Program-made: the position numbers and the translations under genes
The notes under the pieces: model-generated
The model's input: only the letters and a program-made list of their open reading frames with translations
Told to the model about the DNA's origin: nothing
Databases searched by the model: none
Source of the DNA: Heterodera schachtii
Taxonomy: Eukaryota; Nematoda; Chromadorea; Rhabditida; Heteroderidae
Assembly (NCBI GenBank): GCA_023374025.1
Contig: SIJG01000100.1
Span: forward strand, 439,498 to 503,497
Reading direction: 5' to 3'
DNA: 64,000 nt
Shown: positions 49,538 to 63,445 of the stretch, in pieces
Layout: every line of letters begins with the position of its first letter
Numbering within the stretch: the first letter of the stretch is position 1

Positions 49538-52384
49538 TGACATAATTAATTAATTAATTGTTTAATAGATTTCGTTTTTGCTTAATCTTTTATCAAATTT
49601 GTGTGTTCAATTGACTTTTCACTTTTTTTGGTATTTTCTTAATGTTTTAATGATTGCATTATTTAATAAATTTAATTTAATTTATAATTCCACTTCTTTC
49701 GTTCTTTTTTTAATTTATATAAATTGAAAAATTGATAATTGTAATCAACATTTATTATTGTTATACGAAAAATAAAATGAATATTTTAAATTTCCTTTGA
49801 ACAAAATTAAAAAATATTTAAAGGTGCTTCAATTATATATTTGGTAATTAATTATTCATCAATAATTTCAAATTGAAGTGAATCTAAATAAATACTAAAG
49901 TATTTTGATCTAAAATTAATTTTGTAACAAAATTAATAAAATTTCATAAAAAATTTTGAAACAATTAATTTTACATTCTATTTTTAAAGTGATTTATGAT
50001 TTCTTACAAAATAATAAATTTAAAAGTTGGTAACGAAAACGAAATTTAAATTAACTATTTATTTCTGTGATACTATTCATTTCAAAATTTTGCCATTTTT
50101 TTTATTACAAATACCACACATTTTGTTTAATTTATTAAGTTATTATTATAAAAACAAATTCTTTACCGTATTAAAGCTTTAGCTTGGTGATTTTTTATTT
50201 ATTTATATAATCTTTTCGTTTAATGATAAGTGCCTAAGATTAACTATCCGGCACCATTTTTTTTATTTGCTTCAAGTAATAATTGATGTGTATTATTTGT
50301 ATTTAAATTCAATTCGTTGTAATTATTTTATTTTTAATTACGTTTTCTTTCTTTTTCTAATAAAAAAATGAATTTAAAATTTATAATTTATAATATAAAT
50401 AATTATTTAGTTTTTTTTTCTATCTCAGTATCGAATTTTAAGCTTCAACATTAATTTTAAAATTTATTTAAATGTTTTATTTTTTGTTTTTGTTCGAAAT
50501 TTAATAGCAATTAGCGTACCAAAAATGATTATTTTTATAGATAAATGTATTAATTTATTTTTTATTTTTTTAATTCTTGGCACTGATAAAGGTAATCGTA
50601 TAAAAAAATTTCCTGTCATCAAAGTTTTGGCGCTATAATTTTGGAACAAACTGTATTACAATTAAAGAAATTTTTTTAATTTGTATTTTTTCTAATTTAT
50701 TTTATTTGTATGTTAAGAATAAAAAATAATAATTCTTTTATGAAATTATTTAGATAAAATCTGTGAACTTATAATTATTTTGATTGCTTGCTGTTTGTTA
50801 TTTTTTCGCGTTTCGTTGTTCCCTCTTAAAATTTAATAAATGACATAATGAAAGTAAATAATATTTTATAAAATGGAATATTTTAATAATTTATTATTTT
50901 AATGTTTTAAACGGAAAAATTAGTTTATCAGGTTAATTAAAATATAAGTCACTTGACTAATTAAAAAAAGCTTCCATTTCACAAAATTTTGCAATTTAAA
51001 ATAGACATTATGTTTTTAATTTTTGGTTAAAAGATTTCTTTTATCTTTTTTAAATCTTTTTGTTTAAAAATTTTTTTTATTAATTTTTATTAAAATTTAT
51101 TTAGGCAAGTTTTTTTTTGTGCTATTTGTTTATTTGTCTAGATTTTAATTAAATTAATTTTAATTTTAAAATTCTTTTAATTTTACAATCAGTAATATAT
51201 TATTACACATCGAAACAATATTCAAATTAATTTCAGGTTAATTTTTATTTCGTCTTTTATATGTGAAAGAATTTTCCCATGGGCTAATTTTAAAGAGACA
51301 TTCTTTTGTTTTTTTATTATTTTCACTAATTGCAAAAATATCAACATTTTTACATTACATTTAAAAACTCTTTTATATGTATTATTGAAAACATTATTTT
51401 ATCAAAAATGTAGAGTCCTGCTGACATTCATATGGTTTCGATGTATATTGATTGACCACTTCTCAAATAAAGAATTAATTAAATTTTATCCATGCGGCAT
51501 TGATAATTTAAATAATTTTTAAAATATCTTATTAATATAATTGTTTTAAATGTATCATTGAAATTTTCTAACTTTTTTATTGTATTTTCCTAAGGATATT
51601 AAATTAAAAATTCAACAGTTTTTATTAAATGTTTTTAATTTGTTTGATAATTAATTTAATAAATTTCTTTTGTTTTTAATGAGCTTAATTATATGCATAT
51701 TTAAATGTTTTTATAAATAAATTTTTTGCAAGTTATTTTAATTTTTATTATTTATTTTAATTTTTTATTTGTTATTTCTTTCTCTTTCTCTTTCTCTTTC
51801 TTATTATTATTTTATTTTAATCTAATCTCACGCTCGATGTGAGTTCTTCGTCATTGACATTATGTTGTGTCCATCATGGCTTAAAAATGATATGTTTGTA
51901 TTTGTTTAGTTTTATTAATTTTTTTCCATTTATTTTTCTATTAAATATTTTATTGTTAGCTATTGTTAATTTTTCAATATTAACTACAGTAATTATTTAT
52001 TTAAAATGATTAATTATTTAAATCAAAAGTATACAATTCCATGGTGATCTCTTTCGTGAATTTCTCAGTTGATGAACGAAGATTTCTGATTAAGAATGAA
52101 TTTTTTTTTGTTTAAATTATACTTTTTTTTGCTTAGTGAATAATCCAATAGTAATTTTTAGTTTTGCATAATTATCGATTTATTTATAATTTTTACCCGT
52201 TTTTTAAATTTTTTCTCAGTTTTTTTATCAGTGTATTATCAGAAATAATTGTTAGTAGTTATTGTTTTTAATTCTTATTTATCGTTTCATTATAGAACGT
52301 AATAATATTTTATTCTCTTCTTGTCTTGTCTTGTTTTTTGCTAGTATTTTAAGTTATTAAATAAAAATTTAATTTTATGCATTT
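49538..52384. other. AT-rich desert with a ctttct microsatellite
   Basis: T-rich non-coding DNA. A tttctc/tttcttt microsatellite lies at 51776-51801. A further copy of the T-rich ttccactt...aatttatataaatt motif is at about 49687-49730. No gene is supported. Confidence 0.5.
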
Positions 52385-52560
52385 TTAGGCGCATTTCTTT
52401 AGTTTGAAAATTTAGGTGTGATTGTTAAGGCAAAATCGAATACCAATTTTTACATTTATATTCCAATGATTGAAACGGTGCTAGGCCACTTCACAAAGCA
52501 AATTTTAGCGCTTCACAAAAAATGCAACTTTAGGCGTTTCTCAAAAAGTGTTAAGATCTT
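52385..52560. repeat. possible decayed element with gcgcttcacaaaa repeats
   Basis: CGGTGCTAGGCCACTTCACA at 52475 shares its first 11 bases with the 27561 element end. It is followed by ttttagcgcttcacaaaaaa and tttaggcgtttctcaaaaag as repeated subterminal-like motifs. No mate was found. Confidence 0.4.
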
Positions 52561-54481
52561 TCGTTTTTCTTCATAGAACTAAAAGAAATTAAAATGATTA
52601 ATTCTTATTTTTAAAGCCATTATAAAGATATATATATAATATATGTTTCGTTTTAATAACAATTTATTGACATTTTTTTCCTTTCGTCTTGATTAATAAT
52701 TCAAAGTCTCAAAAATTTTAAATATTCGTTAGTTTGTATTATTTATTATTTCGCTTTCCATATTTTAAAATTTGATTAAATAAACTAAATTTCAATATAT
52801 TTTTAATTAGTAATATATTATGAAATTATTTACTTTATTCCTATAGTTTTTAAATTTATATAAATTGATTTTAATTATAAATTATGATATAAAATTATTA
52901 TTTATTATATTTCAGAAAAAAAAAATTATGTTACTGACAACACAATTCTTCGACGTTGATTTCATTATTTTAAATTAATTGAATATTTCTTTTGACGTTG
53001 ACGCTTTGTTAATAATAATTTGAAATTTAAATTAATTCCTTTTTAATATTTTATTAATTAAATCGGTTATTAAAAAATATATTTTGGAATTTTTATATAT
53101 AATATAACATATATATTATATATATTCAGGAACCTTAATTCACAGGTTTTAAGTGACAAATTTTGTTTCATCTTTTTGGATTGAAATGGGATAATTTGTC
53201 AATTCAAATTAATATTAAACAGAATAAAAGTAATAAAATTTTTACAATTCTAATTTTATTTTAACTTTTGCTTTTTTTTTTTTTTGATATTTTCAATTTA
53301 AAAATAAGATTTTTAGTAAAGACATTTACTTCCGTTCTTATATATAAACTTTATTTTCAATTAAAATTAAAATGCATAATCGCGCTCAAACGCTTCGGTT
53401 TTTGTCTTCTCTGTCAACATTGATGAAAACATTGTATTATTTTTTTACAAATTATTTTACAAATTTTTATCGACAAAATAATGTTTATTTCTTTTGAAAG
53501 AATAAATTTTAAATTATTTAAATTTCATTTTTTTGGTTATATTCAAAGGATGCTTTCTTTTTAAATTATAAAATGTTTTTTAATAGTTAGTAATATTTTA
53601 TTTTTATCCATCCACTAATAGAATTGCCTGTATTTTTTTTAATTAGTTTTTTAAGTATCAAGTAAAGATTTCGTTTAAAGATTTATTTTTAATAGATCAT
53701 GATACCCCATTTTTAAATATTTAGATTTCATTATTTAAAAAATTTATTTTGAAAAGCTAAAAACATATATATAATTGTTGAGGTAATTCTATAAGATTAT
53801 TTATTTAAGCACATTTTTAAATTCAAAATAAAAAGCATTTTTTATTCATATACATATTTTTTTAATTGAAATTTGTATTATTAAATATTAGTTTTTTTGT
53901 TTTGTTTTATTATTTCTTCAATTATTCAAGTAAACTCAAAGGTATTTAAATTTATTTTTGACAAGATTTGCTGAAATTTTTGTAATAAACATGACGATTT
54001 CTTTATTCAGGTATTAAAAATTAATAAATTGCTCTATACATATAATTATTTACAATCTTTGTTTATAACGTCTGTTTATTTTATTTTTGTAAATATATTA
54101 TTTTATTTATACAATATTTTATTTTCTATTTTTGTGTTTTATTTCACCGCCTGGTATCATGTCTACATGTCCTTGCTCGTTGGTAAATCTCCATTAGTCG
54201 TTTGAAATGGAAATATATATGTCTATATTGATTTCTTAGTAATAATTTATTTTTCTCTGTGTTTAGATTAGATTTTGTAATCATTAGAGCCTATAATTAT
54301 TTTTTAGCATAATATCACTATTAGTCAATTTTAATTAATTAATAATTATTAAATATTCAATAAAACGGAAATTTTTTTTGGCAGAAATGACTTTACATCA
54401 GCTGGGCCCCAGAATGTTTTTTTTCTTATAACCGAATCCAATATTGTTATCACCCGAAAGCTTAATATAATATGTTTAGAA
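52561..54481. other. AT-rich desert
   Basis: T-rich non-coding DNA, including a tatata run at 53090-53130. No gene was seen. The right end (54474-54481, gtttagaa) is the target duplication of the next element. Confidence 0.5.
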
Positions 54482-54787
54482 CATGGTAGCCAGATCTGAG
54501 GCTTTAGCCTCATTTTGTGTTTTTTTGATAGGTCAATGAGGCTAAATTTTCAAAATGAGGCTTTGAGGCTTTTTGTGGTTTTTTGAGAAATTTTGAGGAT
54601 TTTTGAGGCTTTTTGGGAAAATCGTCAGGTTTTTTAAATTTTGATTAATTTTGATAAGTTGGCATAAAGTCTGGCAATTATTTAACTTGAATTTGCCTTT
54701 TTAATAGAGCCTCAAAACGAAAATCTCACCCAAAATTTCCAAAAAATTTTGAATGAGGCTTTAGAAAATTTTAATCTGGCTACCCTG
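54482..54787. mobile_element. non-autonomous hAT element, 306 bp
   Basis: Left end CATGGTAGCCAGAT and right-end complement CAGGGTAGCCAGAT (13 of 14). Flanking octamers are gtttagaa (54474-54481) and gtttagga (54788-54795), 7 of 8. The subterminal motif tgaggctttt is repeated at least eight times, mostly near the left end. No ORF. Confidence 0.92.
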
Positions 54788-55164
54788 GTTTAGGAACAAA
54801 TAATTATTTAATTATGTTAAAAGTCTTTTGCTGTCATTTTTTTACAGAGATACTGAACAATGTCAAATTCGTAACAACTCGTACATAAATTTTTTTATTC
54901 TACAAAGAATTTTCTCAAAAATGAATTTTTATTAGAAAAGTTGATTTTAAATTTTGAAAGGTCAATAAAAAACATTTAATTATTTTGATTTGTATCAGAA
55001 TAAAAATAATATTTTTCATTAAATATAAACAAATTTATAAACAAACATTTTATTTAGCCAATTAATTAAATAAATATGTTTTAACATTATCTTTAAATAT
55101 GCATATTTTTTTAATCATTAGAAAGAATTTTGAATTTACGAAAAATTGAAAAATAAATTTGGGC

Positions 55165-55490
55165 TAATTCTCCTGGCTAATTTGGTACTCGAGTTGTTGC
55201 ATGTCGTTCCTTCACATAGATCAAAATTTTATTTCAATAGAACGGTGCTATGACGTTAGTCAAAAACCATCAAAGTGGGCGTTAGTCAAAAACCATAAAA
55301 TGAAGAGATTTTTTTATGTAACTTTGCTCAAAGGCAACCAATTTTTAAAATTATGATATCATTCGATAGCTCTAAGTGTTTTATATTAGCCTACAAAAGT
55401 TCAAAAAATTCGTTAAGCCTCAAAAAGTTATGGCCAAAAATGTTGAAAAAAAAACTTGAATTTTCTGTCAAATTTTTCCATTAGATAGTT
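55165..55490. repeat. less AT-biased intergenic repeat
   Basis: Contains a short direct repeat gttagtcaaaaaccat at 55256 and 55281. The stretch atcattcgatagctctaagt followed by cctcaaaaagttatggcc has the same word order as a block near 11820-11870 (agctttcgaatgatat... on either strand), so it is probably a dispersed family. Confidence 0.4.
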
Positions 55491-55636
55491 TTTTTTTTTA
55501 TAATTTGTTTTTATACTTTTATTTTCAAATTAATGATTAATATTTAACTTTGCTTATTTTATTTTCTTCTATTAGAACATACAATTATTGCTCTTTCACT
55601 AATATTGACAATGAAATAAATATTAAGCAATTATTT
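55491..55636 (+). repeat. dispersed repeat pair, copy 2 (pair with 42309-42444)
   Basis: Second copy of the 42.3-kb block, same orientation, over 13 kb away. Confidence 0.9.
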
Positions 55637-56595
55637 ATTATCCATCAAATATTTTCAATAATAAACGCATTTCTTCTTTCGAACACCAAATTTGGGTAAT
55701 TAAATAATAAAAAATTTTTTTAGTATAATTTAATTGTATGTAATTGGATTTTTTAAATATATAAACCCTTGACTTGTTTGGTGAGATTTATTTAATTTGG
55801 TGTTGATTTTTAGAAAGAATTAAAAAATAATAATAAAAAAAATCATCTTTTTCTCTCTTTATTTTTAATTAGTATCGGTTTTAACTTCTTTTTTTTTTTG
55901 ATATGCCGATATGATTCGTCGATTTGCTGATTTTATTCTTTTCATTTTTTTCATTGGGCGACTTATTTTTACTAACATGTCAACGTTTACTACATAATTA
56001 ATTTTAACTAAAAAATTATTTTATTAGTTTATTTTCTATTTGTTTCTTATTATTATTTTTCTGGATTATTTTGCATTATTATTTGGTATTTTACCAAATT
56101 TTTATATTAAAATTAATGTATAATAATTATACCATTAGTTTTCCAATATAAATAAATTATGTTTAACTTTTTATATTAATTTTATTTCCATCATAAATGA
56201 TCATATTCTGTTAATATAGAAATTTATTAGCTGTTTTTTAAAAAGTTTTATCAATTTCTTTAATTTATTTTTTCAATTGCTATTAAAAAAATTTTTGTCT
56301 ATAATTAATAGTTGCTTAAATAATCCTGAGCTCTCTTGTGCTGTCCTCTGGTAAATACCAAAACGGCAATAAAGAAAGGAATATTTGCTGCTTTGATGGA
56401 AATTATATTATTTTATTAAATCATTGTAAAAACAACAACAAAATAATCTCACAGAATGTAAATTTTAAAAGAAAAAAATTATAAAATAAGACTGACAATT
56501 TTGCACTTATAAAAAAAAAATCTAATTCAAAAAACAGATTTTTACGAATTTTGGCGGTATAAAAATAAAAAAATTCCAACAAATAGAATAAATTA

Positions 56596-57631
56596 GCCTT
56601 ACGGACATTTGCGGACGGACATTTGCGGACGGACGCTTGCGGACGGACATTTGCGGACGGACATTTGCGGACGGACATTTGCGGACGGACATTTGCGGAC
56701 GGACATTTGCGGACGGACATTTGCGGACAATTTTGGGAAAAAATAAAAAAATTTCATTAAAAAATTTTAAAAAATTTCTGAAAATATGGAATGGAGACTG
56801 AAAACAAAATAAAACTTTATTTTTGGGCTTTTAGGCCTATTCGGTGAGAGTGCTATTTTTATCTTTAAAAAAAATTCTGAGACATGCTTAATCGCAAACA
56901 AAATTTGCTGGCAATTTCAAAATGAACAGCCTATTATATAAATGCAGAACATCAGCTGTACTAAAATCCGATTCCCGACATTTTTGGGCATCGGATTTCC
57001 GATTTCATTTTCTGAAAATTTGTGGGGCCTCGAAATGGTTTCCCTGCTGATGAAAAGTAGAGCAAGACTTAGCAAGACTTATGTATCTTGGGTTCTTTTC
57101 CATCCCGAACAAATAAGGAAAAGAAAATTCAGGGGCGGGTAGCAAATTCCCATACATGATTTATCTGTAGGCTAGAGAAATTTAAAACATGTCGCTGGAA
57201 AAATCCTGGTTGGAAAATAAGTTTTCATAAATTTTTGGATTTTTCTAAAGAGAAAAATAGCACTCTCACCGAATTTGAGTGTTATAGGCGACATTCACAC
57301 TTCCCCGATGATGGGGACCAATTTTACTTTAATCACTTAAAATACCAGTAGTGAAATTAATTTCTTAGAAATGTAAAAATAAGATGTTAGGCCTAAAAGC
57401 CCAAAAATAAAGTTTTATTTCGTTTTCAGTCTCCATTCCATATTTTCAGAAATTTTTTAAAATTTTTTAATGAAATTTTTTAATTTTTTCCCAAAATTGT
57501 CCGCAAATGTCCGTCCGCAAGTGTCCGTCCGCAAATGTCCGTCCGCAAATGTCCGTCCGCAAATGTCCGTCCGCAAATGTCCGTCCGCAAATGTCCGTCC
57601 GCAAATGTCCGTCCGCAAATGTCCCACTGCG
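56596..57631. mobile_element. foldback element with mirrored 14-bp tandem arrays
   Basis: Left arm 56601-56862 and right arm 57388-57631 (plus 57246-57272) are inverted copies. Each outer part is an array of the 14-bp unit ggacatttgcggac (about nine units, 56603-56730 and 57501-57628), followed inward by the same unique sequence (ggaatggagactgaaaac and gggcttttaggccta). The inner tcggtgagagtgctattttt (56841) is also inverted at 57254-57271. The right arm has about 115 bp (57273-57387) not present in the left. The octamer ataaatta flanks it at 56588-56595 and 57632-57639. ORFs across the arrays and the 56942-57142 frame are considered non-coding. Confidence 0.9.
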
Positions 57632-57639
57632 ATAAATTA

Positions 57640-60600
57640 TTTTAAAATTGAGAGATCGTCACAACTAAATCAAATAATCTTAGTATCATACGTTATTGAC
57701 CTGTTTCTTAAAATTGTCATCATTGATAAATATTTTTAAAAATTTCGAGATTACTTTTAAAAACTTATTTAATGTTTCAATTGTGGTTTGTATATTAAAA
57801 AAATTACACAAATTTTTTAGCAAATTTAATATTAAATAAAAATTTGAATTAAATTAATTAAGTAATCACCCATTTATTTTTTCGAATTGAAACCAAACAT
57901 TTCTACTATGAAAATAAATGATATTCGTCAGAAAACTGATTTGATTACCAAGCTGATCTTGATAAAAAGAAGAATTGACTATAAATATGTCTAAAAAAGC
58001 ATAACTTATCATTATCACATCATTTAATATTGTACAATTAAATTCTAAAAAATAGAAAAATGGTTAATTTTGAAAAAGAAAATTTCTTAGATTATATTTT
58101 AAATGCACTTATAAAACAAATAGAAGATATATTTTAAAAAATTAATTAACTAAGTTCTGTTTATTGATATGTAATAATATTCATTAATTTTCATAAAACT
58201 AACAATTTAATGGATATACAATACAAGTTGAATATCAGAATTAAAAAAAAATATTTCAAAGAAAAAAAAAGATTAATATATAAAAATATATAAAACTAAT
58301 ACAAAAATTTATTTTCATTTGAACTGTAGTATTTTTTTATTGAAGCATAATTTTTAATATTATTTTTTTTTAAATAAATTTTTAAGATAATTTAGTTAGT
58401 TCATTTATTTTTGCTTAATGTATTTTTTATTATATAAAGGTTGATTTGGTAATATTAATATTATTTCATTTATTTTGAATTAATTAATTCTTATCTATTA
58501 TTTATGTTGAACTATTCATATCATATTCTCGCACTTAGACATTTCTCAGCCTTTTTGCTTCTTGATCCGGACATTTAATGTATTTTGTAATTAATATTTT
58601 ATTGTAAATCTATATATGTATAATTTTACTTTATTATTATTCTTCATTATTATACTTGTTTAATTTTTTAAAATTATTTTGCTTTTTTGTTTAAAAGATT
58701 TTATAAAGTTGGAATATGTAATTTGTATTTTTTTCCCTTTTGTTTTTTACTATTGGATTGCTCATTACGAAGACAAATTTAAAAAAACTTATGACATTTT
58801 TTGAAATAAATCGCATAAATTTAATTTAAATTGCTTATTTTATTTTTAAATATTTATGCCTTGTTATTTTTAATGATAATTTTTGAGTGCAATCAATATA
58901 AGGTAAACTCTTAATTTCAATTGTTTTCTGTTTTGGGTTTAATTAATGCCTTTTAATTTATTGGCAAAAAGATAAACACAATTCCAATTAATTAAAATAA
59001 TTTTTTATAATTCTGTTTTTGAATTATAATAAAATAATAATAAGTAATTTTTCCATCTAAATATTATTTAATTTTTGAATGTTTAAAAATTAAATAATTT
59101 ATGGAATAAATAAACATAAAAGAGCCAAAAAAATTACTTTTTGCAAAAGAATTCAAAAATTTTATTATAGCGAGAAATGGGGGCAATTTTGAATTTTCAT
59201 TTTTTTTTTGCAAATAATTTTGTTTAATCATAAGAGTTTATAAATAAATAATTTTTTGAACCGAAAGAAAGTTCAAATCAACATCAGACTTATAAACTGA
59301 ATTATAAAGTTTAAATAAATAAATATATTTATTCATTCTCTTTTGTTATCTTAATAATTCTTTTTCAATAGTATATAAATTAGAATGCTTTTTGGTCTAA
59401 ATTTATGTAATGAGTATATTATTAACAATTTAATTATGTATTTTTTTCTTTTTAATATACTCATTGGAAGAATTTTTTTTATTTTTATGATGATGATATA
59501 TATAAATTTTTCATTTTTAAAATTAATTATTTCTGTTTTCATTTATCATTTGAAAATAATTAATCTCAAATTGTGTAGGTTTAAACTATATCCACATAGT
59601 CCATGGAGACTCTTGATTTGTAAATTTATTAAAATTCTTTTTAGTCAAATATTTATAAATACATTAATTGAAATTAGTTTTATATTTCTTTATTATAACT
59701 GCCTTCGTTTCAAATATATTTTTTATTATTATATGTAATTTAGTTTAATTTTTAAGTGTCTTTTATATTTAAAAACTCATTTGAAAAAGTAAGTAAATAT
59801 TTTTTTTTTGCAAATTATTATATATTTTTAGGTATTTAAAAAAATATTTATCTTATGAGATAGAAAAGATGTTTTGTGATACCAACTTTCAACGAATTAA
59901 AATTTTGTATTTTTACTAATGCATTATAGGCAAAATTTTAAATCTAACTATTTTACCATAATAATTTTCATTAATTAATTGTTATGATAATTTTCAGGGT
60001 TATTTCAAGTTATCCAATAAAAATTTGTAATATTTTTATAATAATAAAGAAAATGAACACAAATAGAATGCAAATTCCCCAAAATTGGGCGAATGGTTGC
60101 AATTATTTAAGCGCAATTTATAAAAATGTGTCCTTCTTCGGGTAAACATTGAAAAATTAACAACAGCTAAAGAAAAAGTATTTTAATTGAAAAATAAAAG
60201 GAAATAAATATTAATAAAATCTAAATAAATAAACATCTATCATTTTCAAAAATGGAACGACAAGTAATCGACGTGTAACCTTAGCATAAAATCTTAAGAT
60301 AATTATTTTCTGCAAAATCATAAATATTATATTTTGTATTATTCGTAAATAAAATCTTCATAAATGAACATTAAATAATAAATTTAGAGACATATTATTT
60401 GTTTATATTTGAGTTGAAACAGAATTTGTTGGAGGCATCGTTAAAATTATTAAATAACAATCAAATCAAAATTAAATAAAGCCAAAATACTTAGGATATT
60501 AATATTTTACAATTTCAAATAATTGAATTTATACTATAAGATTTTAATTAATTTTATTTCATATGAACTGCCTCGCATTGACAAAGAACAACTTCACTAT

Positions 60601-63445
60601 GCTTGAGGAGAATAAAAAGTAAAGAATATAAAAAATAAATTAAGTGAACAATTAAATTTTATTTTAATTAAATAAACATGGACCTATTAATTCATTTCTA
60701 AAAATAATAAAAATAAATTTTTTTATGAAAATTGATCATTTTTAATCAGTCATTTTAATTTTTGGAATATTTCTTTTTATTGTTTTTTCATTTTTAGTTA
60801 GCCCATTTTTATTTTTAATCAAAAATATTAATAATTACATCAAGTCAGAAGATTGAGATTATCTGACTGAAGTATTTTGTTTGTCTTTTCATTGTTGTTT
60901 AACAAATAATTAATTTTCATGTATTGGAGCACTGTATTGTTTCGCATATGAGGGAGTTTTTTATAATAAATTTTCTATTTTGTTTTTTTAATATTATAAA
61001 AATGAATTAAAGTTTTTTATTTTTACCATTTTGTTTCTCAATAGTGATTTTTTATAAATAATGAATAAAAGTAAAGTATACGGCATTAAAAAGTTTTTAT
61101 TTTTCTTTAATTATTAGTTTCAGTTTAAAATATCGGATATGTCATATTTTAAAAGTTATTTAAAATTTTTTTAATGCTCTAAACAATTTTTAATTGAATA
61201 ATGATTAACAATTATATTTAATTAACTTAAAAAAAATAATAAATAGATGTTATTATACAAAACAAATTTATTTATTTTTTATTATTAACATAATTTTTCT
61301 GTAATATTTTTTCAAGAATTTGAATTTTTAAGAATTTAATATTATTCTTTTTTGGTCCTAATTCACAAATATAAACGAATTTTAAATGACTGTTTGTTAA
61401 AAATATTTTTGTTTTGCGGCTTCGAATATATCATCGTCTTTTGATTTAAGAATAAATAATTTTCAGGTTTATATTTTTGGTTTTAATTTATTATTTTCGT
61501 CAAAGGTGCAATCCAATTTTAATCTTAATTCTTTATTATTTTTGTCATTCAATTTTTACATCTGAATTTACATTTATATTATTTTATATATTTTGTCATT
61601 TATATCCGTTTTGTTTTTCCTAATTAAATAATCATTATTGTTCTTCTTACCTCATAGATTAAATATGTGTTTCAGTCGATTTTCATTTAGTAAGGCGAGT
61701 ACAATAATTTATTTTACCAGGAATAGTTAAAATTTTTATTATTTAATTTAAATGTTACAATTATTTTTTTATTTTTTTTTATTTGCTAATTGCCTTTATG
61801 TAAGCAATATTTATATTTAATTTCGTTATTTTTTATCACTTCTTGTGTGCTTTTGTGTTTGAATAACAATAATTCTTTCTTTTTCTGTTTAAATATTTTA
61901 TTTTATAATTGAAAATATCATTTAATTTAATAATTAAAGGAAATAATTCATATAATGAGAATTATTTTTTTTTGAAAATTACCTTATTCCACTACTTGAG
62001 AAATGAATAGGTTTTTTATCGTAGGCATTATTATTTTAAGGATTTGTCATATAAAGCTACAATTTTGCAAATAATTTTATTGTTAAATAATCCGATGCAT
62101 AAAGACATGGATTAAAGGATGTGTATCCGCTGATAAAGCTGAAAATCAAAGTATTATCCATTTGTGTCAAATATTACAAAAATATTATGCGCTTTATTAA
62201 CTTAATTTCACTCGTTTTGGCGTGAGAATTTTACGAATCATCTGTAAATTACAATATAAAATATAAATTAATTTAAGTTTTCTCAAAGAAATTATTGTTT
62301 TGTAATTTAAAATTTTATAATGGTGTAAAATATAGCTTTGCTTCGAATAATTTTAATTTAGATTTATTAATCCTTGTATTTGAAGATTTGTTTCAATATT
62401 AAACTTATATATAATAATTAAATAGTTAATTAATTCTAGCTTTGGACAGTTTCTATATTGATGCGCTTTTAATGCAGTTAAATCAAATTTGTCATTAATT
62501 CTTTACATATTTTATGAATGATTTTAAGACAATTTTAATTTTGGTCTTTTCAAATTCAAATATAAATTATAAATTCTTCCATTAGTTCTGCGTCAATTTA
62601 CTTTTTAATTTATTTTTAAATTCATTATGTTTATCGATCGACAATGGGAGATGTCGTTAATTTTTTGATTAATATTTTATACATTTTTATTTATATATAT
62701 ATTTTTTGTTATTTGACCTATTTTTTAAGTTTCTACTCACATTATTTTTCTGCTGCCTAGATTGTGTTCGAAGCTGAAGATTTTCCATGTAATCGGTAAA
62801 TATTCGAAGCAATAAAACAGCAATGTCATCGTGTAACAAAAATTGACAATTAACCCAAATGAATAATAGAAAATTAAAAGAACGAAAATTTTTTTTTATT
62901 ATATTCTAGTTAGCGCAATTAAATCAATCATAATAAAGTTCATAATAAATTATCAAAATATATTTAGACTAAAAAGTAAATATATTTCTTAATATATAAA
63001 TATTTTAAGTTATATGCTATGAAAAAATATTATAAATAAGCATACACTAAAAATCAAAAAATCAATAAAAAGTTATAAAACTTAAATACACATCATTTAA
63101 AAGTAAACCATTCAAAATTTATTTGCAATGTAAAATTTTCGCAAAATGGCTGTAAAAAAATATCATTTTAATTAAATTAATTTTAATATGCATTAGTTTT
63201 GTATCAGTTTATATAAATTGTTTCTTAACAACTGTTCATATGCTATATTGTGTAACATAAAAGATGAATATAATTTGAGCCTGAAAAAATAAATAAAATT
63301 CATTAATACATAGATCATCATAATGCTAATTAAAGTGTTTTAAAAATACTTTTTTTAATTCTGAATGAAAGTTCATTGAATATACTCCATGTTGATGACA
63401 CTTTCTTTTATACTTTGGTAAATTTTTATTAACAATACAATACAG
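57640..63445. other. AT-rich desert
   Basis: Blocks of A-rich and T-rich DNA alternate. The longest open frame (59385-59738, 117 codons) is nearly all Phe, Ile, Leu, Tyr, Asn and Lys, as expected from T-rich DNA. A 25-bp stretch at 58541 (tttctcagcctttttgcttc) faintly resembles the start of U2 snRNA but is not supported. No gene was seen. Confidence 0.5.

Noticed and set aside
56421..57739. ORFs with a repeated SVRKCPSANVRPQM peptide
   Set aside because: Translation of the 14-bp foldback arrays. The same peptide on opposite strands follows from the inverted arms.
58541..58575. U2 snRNA 5' end
   Set aside because: About 17 of 22 bases resemble the U2 start, but the following branch-recognition and Sm regions are not visible.
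59385..59738. 117-codon ORF
   Set aside because: Composition is only what T-rich DNA yields, no splice or promoter signal was seen, and the 60-codon ORF on the other strand is the same kind of artefact.
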